A stretch of DNA of 64,000 nt, taken from contig NC_011894.1 of NCBI RefSeq assembly GCF_000022085.1, positions 2,507,501-2,571,500 on the forward strand, given 5' to 3'. The notes under the pieces were generated by a model, which did not search any database, had not been told where the DNA came from, and worked only from the letters and a program-made list of their open reading frames with translations. Both the position numbers and the translations under genes were made by a program. The stretch comes from Methylobacterium nodulans ORS 2060 (GTDB lineage Bacteria; Pseudomonadota; Alphaproteobacteria; Rhizobiales; Beijerinckiaceae). This document shows, piece after piece, positions 60,681 to 64,000 of the stretch (position 1 is the first letter of the stretch; every line of letters begins with the position of its first letter).

Positions 60681-60962
60681 CTGGGGTTTCGGTGGGGTTT
60701 TGGGGGGTTAGGGTGGGGTTTTTTTTCGAGAAACCCCACACCAAAATCTGCTGATCTGTCAGAGACTTAGAGGTGTTTTGGGGGTTATTGGGGTTTTTTC
60801 TCATTCTTACGCGTGCGCAGGAAAGGTCGCGCGTGAAGATTGGCGAAAAAACCCCGAAAACCCCCAAATCGGCCATAAACCCCTGTCCCACCGTCAGATT
60901 TTCCGTGGGGTTTCCGGTGGGGTTACATTTTTCGAAACCCCACAAACCCCAGCAGAAACCCC
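60681..60962. repeat. G/C-tract array forming a large inverted repeat, candidate ori or control region
   Basis: More than a dozen GGGG or CCCC tracts flanked by T or A runs (GTGGGGTTT / AAACCCCAC) occur in 280 bp. Three pairs mirror exactly around 60822.5: AAAATCTG at 60743 and CAGATTTT at 60895; TTTGGGGGTT at 60777 and AACCCCCAAA at 60859; GGGGTTTTTT at 60790 and AAAAAACCCC at 60846. GAAACCCCAC (60730) and GTGGGGTTTC (60905) pair with a 1-nt offset. The centre is TCTTACGCGTGCGC...CGCGCGTGAAGA. Flanks hold two further GTGGGG...TTTTTCGA...ACCCCAC hairpins. Confidence 0.8.
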
Positions 60963-60974
60963 ATTCGCGCGTGC

Positions 60975-62603
60975 TCACCTCCCTTCCTCCGGCGCCTTGC
61001 AGAGCGCGTAGCGGTTGCCCCGCTTCTCGTCGGCGACCATCTCGATGCGCATGCCGGCCACGACGCGACCGCGGACGCCCGTAAGCCAGCGGCCGAGGCT
61101 GCGGGTCGAGATCGCGGACCCCTTGCCGGCCTGGCGCATCAGCACCTCGCGCAAGGACGGCCGCAGCGGGTGCCCGTCGGTGCCGGTCTCCTGCGCGGCC
61201 GCGGCGATGTCGCCGGTGGCGTAGTAGGCGCCCTCGATGAGGTGCTCGCCCCAGGCCGTGATGAGCTCCGACAGCGCGGCGCGCTCGGGATCCTCGCCCC
61301 GCGCGATGTCCATGCTCGCGACCGGGTCGGCCTCGCCGAGCCACACCAGCGCGGAGCGGACCGTGTCCGACCACGCCCCGTAGGAGCCGATCGGGCCGCA
61401 GACCCGCGGCGCGCCGGCGGCGCGGTAGGCCCGGGCGATGGTGAGGGCGGCGGCCACGTAGGCGCCGCGGTCGGCCATCACGGCCTGCATCGGGTTCGAC
61501 GCGAACTCGCGCTGCTCCGGCCGCTCCACGCCGGCGTCGAGCCGGCACAGCACGGCCCGCCGCGTCATGTCGCCGATCAAGGTCAAGTTGTTGCCGGTGG
61601 CGAACACCGCGGCCCGGCACTCGATCTCCGGCACCTCGGATCGGCCCAGGATGCGCACCCTGACCACCGGCCGTTCCGTCACTTGGCAGAGCGCGTCTCC
61701 GCCGAGTTCGCCGTTGACGTTGTCGAGCGAGATCAGGGGCGTACCGCTGAGAAGGAGTGCGCCGAGACGCTTCTCGGTCTCCTCCTCGGTGCGCCCGACC
61801 GCCATGACGGCACAGGGGCGCCCGGTGACGATGGCGGCGATCAGATCGACGAGATACGACTTGCCGGTGCCCGCGGAGGAGGCCCGGATCCCGTGACAGG
61901 GCGCCGAGGGCAGCGTGGGCCGCAGCACCGCGGTCAGGATGCCGGACAGTGCCACGGCGCGATCCACGGGCCCGACGAAGGGAAATTCCTGCAGGGGCCC
62001 CAGCAGAAGCGCGAGCGCGGCCTGCGCCTCGGCGCGACTCGGCCGCTCCGGGATCGCCGGCATGACCACGGCCTCGTCCGGCATCAGGAAGAGCCGGGTC
62101 GCGGGGTCGTAGCCGGGCTCGTCGAGGAGCGAGCCGTCGGGCCGCAGGGTCGGAATCGTGGTGATGCCGGAGATCGGCGGAAGCCGCCACCGGCCCTCGC
62201 GCGACAGCAGGATCGCCACGGCCTTGTCGGGCGGATCGATGTTCACCCAGCGCTGGGCGCGCCCGTCGAAGCGCTGGAACTTGGCGACCTGGGCCAGGAT
62301 GTCGGCCAGGGAATCTGCGGTCAGGGATTTCAGCTTGGCGACGAGGGCGAGGCCGCCGTTGGCGGTCGGGGTCGGCTCCACGACCGGCCGCACCAGCGCG
62401 CCGGCGCGGGCGAACACCGCGGCCCCGCTCTCGATCAGGGCGTCCTCGGCCTCGTCGACGACCCGCGGCAGCTCGGAGGCCACCACCTTGATCACCGGCA
62501 GGAGACCCGACGATCCCGACGCGCCGCCGGCACCCTGGGCACCGGCATCACGAAGCCGTTTAGCCCGGCGGGCCTGATCGAGGTCGATCGGCGCCGTCAT
62601 CAT
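60975..62603 (-). CDS. phage P-loop replication ATPase/helicase, 542 aa
   Basis: MMTAPIDLDQARRAKRLRDAG starts in an ATGA overlap with the preceding gene. The middle has a clear Walker A, ASSAGTGKSYLVDLIAAI (about 242-259), and Walker B-like LISLDNVNG. Sensor-like AVFATGNNLTLIGDMTRRAV and VRVRILGRSEVPEIECRA follow. The C-terminus has a winged-helix-like region (GSAISTRSLGRWLTGV). It resembles DUF927/primase-associated helicases of phages and plasmids that start replication. The G/C palindrome lies just beyond its stop. Confidence 0.75.
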   Translation of the reverse strand: MMTAPIDLDQARRAKRLRDAGAQGAGGASGSSGLLPVIKVVASELPRVVDEAEDALIESGAAVFARAGALVRPVVEPTPTANGGLALVAKLKSLTADSLADILAQVAKFQRFDGRAQRWVNIDPPDKAVAILLSREGRWRLPPISGITTIPTLRPDGSLLDEPGYDPATRLFLMPDEAVVMPAIPERPSRAEAQAALALLLGPLQEFPFVGPVDRAVALSGILTAVLRPTLPSAPCHGIRASSAGTGKSYLVDLIAAIVTGRPCAVMAVGRTEEETEKRLGALLLSGTPLISLDNVNGELGGDALCQVTERPVVRVRILGRSEVPEIECRAAVFATGNNLTLIGDMTRRAVLCRLDAGVERPEQREFASNPMQAVMADRGAYVAAALTIARAYRAAGAPRVCGPIGSYGAWSDTVRSALVWLGEADPVASMDIARGEDPERAALSELITAWGEHLIEGAYYATGDIAAAAQETGTDGHPLRPSLREVLMRQAGKGSAISTRSLGRWLTGVRGRVVAGMRIEMVADEKRGNRYALCKAPEEGR

Positions 62604-63169
62604 GGTGCCTCGACCAGGATGCGGGGCATCCTGACCTTCCTGAGCATCGCCTCCACGGCCTCGCCGTGGGCGATGTCCTGCGTCAGCAGCGTGCCGGCTC
62701 CCAGGAGCGCAGGCCGGGCAAGGGCGTCGTTGATCACCACCACGCCGCGCCAGCCCGCCGCCAGCCAGCCGACGGGGTCGCGGTGCACCACGAGCGGCTC
62801 CTTGTCCGCGAGCGGGCGCCACAGGCTGTCCTCGCCGAGCATGCCGACCGCGCCGAGCCACGTCGCGAGGCGGCCTGCGGCGGGATCCCAGGCCACGACG
62901 TCGACCAGCGCGCCGCCGGCGTCCCGGGCCGGGATCGTGTAGGCCTCGACCGCGCCCGGCCCTTCGCCGCCGTCGTGCCGCGCGAAGCCGAAGCGCTGTC
63001 GCTTCCCGAACACCACGAGGTCGCGCAGCACCAGGTCGACGCCATGCCGAGCGCAGGCGAGATGCCGGCCCTCGACGCCGCGGCGCCGGAACGCCGCGAA
63101 GTCGGCGCGCCCCAGCGGCAGCCCACGGGCCTGCTCCCGTTCCGGGTCGAGGGCGGGCCGCGCCCTCAT
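62600..63169 (-). CDS. phage replication-module hypothetical protein, 189 aa
   Basis: Start MRARPALDPEREQARGLPL overlaps the helicase stop by 4 nt (ATGA); the stop overlaps the next gene the same way. The sequence alternates alpha and beta (HLACARHGVDLVLRDLVVFGKRQRFGF, ALVDVVAWDPAAGRLATWLG, GWRGVVVINDALARPALL). The second half recalls a toprim-like or nucleotide-handling fold, but the catalytic residues are not clear. Coupling on both sides implies a role in replication. Confidence 0.6.
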   Translation of the reverse strand: MRARPALDPEREQARGLPLGRADFAAFRRRGVEGRHLACARHGVDLVLRDLVVFGKRQRFGFARHDGGEGPGAVEAYTIPARDAGGALVDVVAWDPAAGRLATWLGAVGMLGEDSLWRPLADKEPLVVHRDPVGWLAAGWRGVVVINDALARPALLGAGTLLTQDIAHGEAVEAMLRKVRMPRILVEAP

Positions 63170-64000
63170 GACAGCACCACCGTCACGGCATCGGCCGCGC
63201 GCGTGAGCCCGGTGTAGAGCCAGCGCCGCGCGGTCTCGCGAAAGGCGCAGCTCTCGTCGAACAGCACCACGCGATTCCACTGCGAGCCCTGCGCCTTGTG
63301 CACGGTGAGCGCGTAGCCGTACGTGAACTCGTCGAAGCCTCTGCGCTGCTTCGGGCTCAGCGCCTCTTCCTGGCCGTGGAAGAACTCGCTGCGTACCTCC
63401 ACCGGGACCGGCGCGGCGTCCGGGTCGTGGTCCGGCATGACCTCAAGTTCGACGATGGCGCCGTCGTTCTGCGCGACGTCGGCGACCTCCCAGAGCCCGC
63501 CGTTGAGCAGGCCCTTGTCCTTGTTGTTGCGCAGGCAAACGAGCCGGTCGCCGATCTCCGGGCCGGCCGGGTCGCGACCGTAGAGCCGTCGCACCTTCGC
63601 GTTCAGCCCGCGCCGGGTCTGGTTGCGACCGACCAGGATCTGGTCCGCGCGGAGCACGGCGCGCTGGCCGAGCGCCGCGCGCTGGATGACGCGGCTCTCG
63701 CCGTAGGCGCCGGCGGCGAGCCGCCCGCCCTGGCGCACGCGCATCGACAGCGCGATGATCGGGTTGTCCGCGGCCTGCCGATGCACCTCGGTGAGCATGA
63801 AATCGGGGTCGCCGCCCGTGAAGTAGCCAGCGCCGTCGACGGGCGGCAGCTGCGCGGGGTCGCCGAGCACGAGCACCTTGGTGCCGAAGCTCATCAGGTC
63901 TCGGCCAAGCTCAGGACCGACCATCGAGCACTCGTCGACGATGACGAGCGCGGCCGATGCGACGGGGCTGTCCTCGTTCAGCACGAAGGTCACGCTGCCG
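63166..64000 (-). CDS. RecD-like DNA helicase, 5' end beyond the window
   Basis: Visible parts: Walker B VIVDECSMVGPELGRDL, LVLGDPAQLPPVDGAG, TEVHRQAADNPII, and the SF1B C-terminal motif EFTYGYALTVHKAQGSQWNRVVLF. It ends RRWLYTGLTRAADAVTVVL. The Walker A and N-terminal domain lie beyond 64000. It unwinds DNA 5' to 3'; phages use such enzymes in replication or recombination. First visible gene of the right-end operon. Confidence 0.85.
   Translation of the reverse strand, partial: GSVTFVLNEDSPVASAALVIVDECSMVGPELGRDLMSFGTKVLVLGDPAQLPPVDGAGYFTGGDPDFMLTEVHRQAADNPIIALSMRVRQGGRLAAGAYGESRVIQRAALGQRAVLRADQILVGRNQTRRGLNAKVRRLYGRDPAGPEIGDRLVCLRNNKDKGLLNGGLWEVADVAQNDGAIVELEVMPDHDPDAAPVPVEVRSEFFHGQEEALSPKQRRGFDEFTYGYALTVHKAQGSQWNRVVLFDESCAFRETARRWLYTGLTRAADAVTVVLS

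Noticed and set aside
13700..64000. Calling the whole right part one prophage with defined ends
   Set aside because: No integrase, repressor or flanking direct repeats were found, and the 45-59 kb stretch contains non-phage genes, so ends cannot be set.

Overview
The window looks like an alphaproteobacterial chromosome, most likely Methylobacterium/Methylorubrum or a close relative. The evidence is the high GC, several Ros/MucR-type regulators, GC-rich terminator-like repeats, and small exported proteins typical of that group. This placement is inferred from the sequence alone. No rRNA, tRNA or CRISPR array was recognised.

Left part (1-13.5 kb) is an accessory patchwork. It opens with a LysR regulator cut off after about 118 codons. 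Then come a visibly AT-richer AlbA_2/Schlafen-like ATPase gene, scattered degenerate copies of one small zinc-ribbon-like gene family, and an exported Cys/Gly/Arg/Trp-rich peptide that resembles a RiPP precursor. An AraC tail, a right-handed beta-helix/RTX secreted protein broken at a (CTGAG)3 tract, decayed IS5 and serine-recombinase remnants, and an exported TPR-caspase protein (15 TPRs) follow.

Centre (14.7-44.1 kb) is one almost continuous minus-strand operon, read right to left, for a contractile-tailed phage. Its head is lambda-like: Nu1-like and GpA-like terminase, portal, gpW-like joiner, S49 protease with a nested scaffold start, gpD-like decoration and gpE-like capsid. Its tail is Mu-like: DUF2635, sheath, tube, chaperone with a -1 frameshift, tape measure with lysozyme, gpN split in two, gpP, gp45, gp46, gp47 and gp48. 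Fibres (one with an S74 auto-cleaving chaperone, one with a signal peptide) and a lysis module (GH108 muramidase, holin-like proteins) close the operon. No integrase or lysogeny repressor is visible inside the window.

44.2-54.3 kb is a mosaic. It holds two complete mucR-like genes with conserved upstream DNA and a third, truncated copy; two of these are followed by tiny transmembrane proteins. It also has a lone MNT nucleotidyltransferase, a DUF2493 (SLOG) remnant, a second phage lysozyme, and a second Nu1-like gene with two partners. At 54.3 kb a second TPR-caspase gene begins (21 TPRs). It is exactly six 34-residue units longer than the first and lies in the same orientation about 44 kb away. 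Small exported proteins follow.

Right end (59.4-64 kb) is a minus-strand replication/early module: a RecD-like helicase (cut by the window edge), a protein of unknown function, a P-loop replication ATPase, a Ros/MucR regulator and a NusG-like protein. Stop/start overlaps couple the first three. Between the ATPase and the regulator lies a roughly 280-bp G/C-tract array built as a large inverted repeat centred at 60822/60823. It is a candidate replication origin or early control region and the most striking non-coding structure here.
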